From positions 253,350 to 268,359 of the forward strand of contig DBXV01000025.1 in the NCBI GenBank assembly GCA_002309695.1: 15,010 bases of DNA, read 5' to 3'. Made by a program: the position numbers and the translations under genes. The notes under the pieces are model-generated. The model made no database searches and was not told where the DNA came from. It saw only the letters and a program-made list of their open reading frames with translations. Source of the stretch: Myxococcales bacterium UBA1203 (GTDB lineage Bacteria; Myxococcota; Myxococcia; Myxococcales; UBA5297). Below are positions 14,513-15,010 of the stretch, in pieces (the stretch's first letter is position 1; the number at the start of each line of letters is the position of its first letter).

Positions 14513-14574
14513 AAAGCGCGCGCCCGTAAAGAGCTCATGCGAATCCCCGCATCCCGAAAAAAGCGGCGCGCTTT
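14513..14574 (-). repeat. Nested inverted repeats in the mreC leader, one terminator-like
   Basis: AAAGCGCGC (14513-14521) and GCGCGCTTT (14566-14574) are perfect complements. Inside them, ATGCG-aatccc-CGCAT (14537-14552) forms a second stem. Read on the minus strand, AAAGCG-cgc-CGCTTT followed by TTT (14574 to 14557) is a short hairpin with a U-tract that competes for the same 5' arm. The mreC start is about 130 bases downstream. Confidence 0.45.
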
Positions 14575-14687
14575 AGCGTGAAGGACCGCCGATGGAAACA
14601 GTCTAAAGCGGCCTCTTCATTCGCTTCCGGCGTCTTTCCGCGCCTCCGGACAGCACTCAGCGGAGACTTGCCTTTTCATTTCCGTTT

Positions 14688-14711
14688 CCCCTAAGGGGCG
14701 CCGCTTTTTTT
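14688..14711 (+). terminator. Weak terminator-like hairpin with T7 run
   Basis: CCCC-taa-GGGG (14688-14698) is followed, after six bases, by a T7 run (14705-14711). An outer AGCGG (14659-14663) can pair with CCGCT (14701-14705). The stem is short and set back from the T-run, so termination is uncertain. If real, it would end a small plus-strand transcript before the foldase gene. Confidence 0.25.
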
Positions 14712-14897
14712 CCCGCCATGCTGAGAGGCCTGCTCTGGACTCATATCCGCGCCCCTCCGCAGGCATTTCTGTGTCCTTAGAAGAACCGCCTGCACACGAA
14801 TCGGCGGCGGCCCGCGGGCAGCTCAGCCATCGCCCGCATTCCGCCGCCCGAATCCCGGCGTCCGGGGCCCTCCCTGCCCCGAGGAGTTTTTTTCATC

Positions 14898-15010
14898 ATG
14901 CTGATGTCCAACATGCGCAACAACACCCGCTCACTGGGGATCATGATTCTTTTCGGAATCATCATCGTCGTTTTCATCTTCTCCTTCGGCCCCGCGTCCA
15001 ACGGCTGCCG
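14898..15010 (+). CDS. SurA/PpiD-type peptidyl-prolyl isomerase (periplasmic foldase), 5' part only
   Basis: Only the first 37 complete codons are in the window; the gene continues past the right edge. The N-terminus MRNNTRSLGIMILFG, a membrane anchor of about 18 residues (GIMILFGIIIVVFIFSF) and the following FGP...GC match the start of membrane-anchored SurA_N/PpiD-like foldases, in a form I recall from myxobacterial proteins. The mature part should be periplasmic and carry chaperone and parvulin domains, but these cannot be seen here. Three in-frame ATGs (14898, 14904, 14913) are possible starts. GAGGAG at 14881-14886 lies 11 bases before the first and further from the others, so the first is preferred. 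A T7 run sits between ribosome site and start. It is divergent from mreC. Confidence 0.7.
   Translation, partial: MLMSNMRNNTRSLGIMILFGIIIVVFIFSFGPASNGC

Larger units (their letters stand above)
14384..14897. other. Long divergent intergenic region between mreC and the foldase gene
   Basis: These 514 bases should carry the promoters and leaders of both divergent genes. I see no convincing coding sequence or known RNA. Structure includes a 9-bp perfect inverted repeat (14513-14521 with 14566-14574) enclosing another hairpin (14537-14552), a hairpin with a U-tract reading on the minus strand (14557-14574), and CCCC-taa-GGGG followed by a T7 run on the plus strand (14688-14711). No -35/-10 pair stands out. 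A small untranslated RNA is possible but not shown. Confidence 0.5.

Noticed and set aside
13646..14581. 311-codon plus-strand frame opposite mreC
   Set aside because: MreC is unmistakable on the other strand; this frame is basic, low in information and lacks a credible start.
1..15010. CRISPR arrays, insertion sequences, prophage genes, tRNA or rRNA genes
   Set aside because: No regularly spaced direct repeats, transposase or integrase motifs, terminal inverted repeats, or cloverleaf/rRNA sequences were seen on either strand.

Overview
This is a GC-rich bacterial chromosome segment with about ten protein-coding genes, all with intact reading frames. I see no tRNA, rRNA, CRISPR array, transposon or phage gene. 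The organism looks Gram-negative. It has a lipoprotein with a lipobox, a SurA/PpiD-type periplasmic foldase beginning at the right edge, and the elongasome genes mreC, mreD and mrdA. Several features recall Myxococcota and related former Deltaproteobacteria: the foldase N-terminus, the two-membrane-segment protein whose C-terminal domain resembles the MXAN_5187 type, and the lipoprotein with a DGG/DAG-rich linker. That placement is an inference from remembered family patterns, not from a search.

Layout. 41-1912 (+) encodes a histone-deacetylase-fold amidohydrolase with a C-terminal extension of about 300 residues that I cannot name. Converging on it are two minus-strand genes that probably share a transcript: a 1013-residue membrane-anchored protein with two tandem SGNH/GDSL esterase modules (5911-2870), then a TPR protein (2827-1973). 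A 373-base divergent intergenic region separates these from a plus-strand pair: the MXAN_5187-like membrane protein (6285-8441) and a multi-zinc-ribbon protein (8516-9172). The pair is closed by two good intrinsic terminators. A secreted lipoprotein esterase with a CBM48-like domain follows (9323-10951).

The right third carries mreC-mreD-mrdA on the minus strand (14383-10988), with 14-16 base gaps. It converges on the esterase gene. mreB is not upstream of mreC and rodA is not downstream of mrdA. A divergent intergenic region of about 514 bases, with several hairpins, separates mreC from the truncated foldase gene at the right edge (14898 onward).

The common theme is the cell envelope. MreC, MreD and PBP2 run side-wall peptidoglycan synthesis. 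The tandem SGNH protein resembles peptidoglycan O-acetylesterases in architecture. The lipoprotein esterase and foldase act outside the inner membrane. Most of the window is ordinary housekeeping sequence, and I found no convincing new multi-gene system. The most interesting objects are the duplicated SGNH protein, the extended deacetylase, the acidic insertion in the CBM48-like esterase, and the structured mreC leader.
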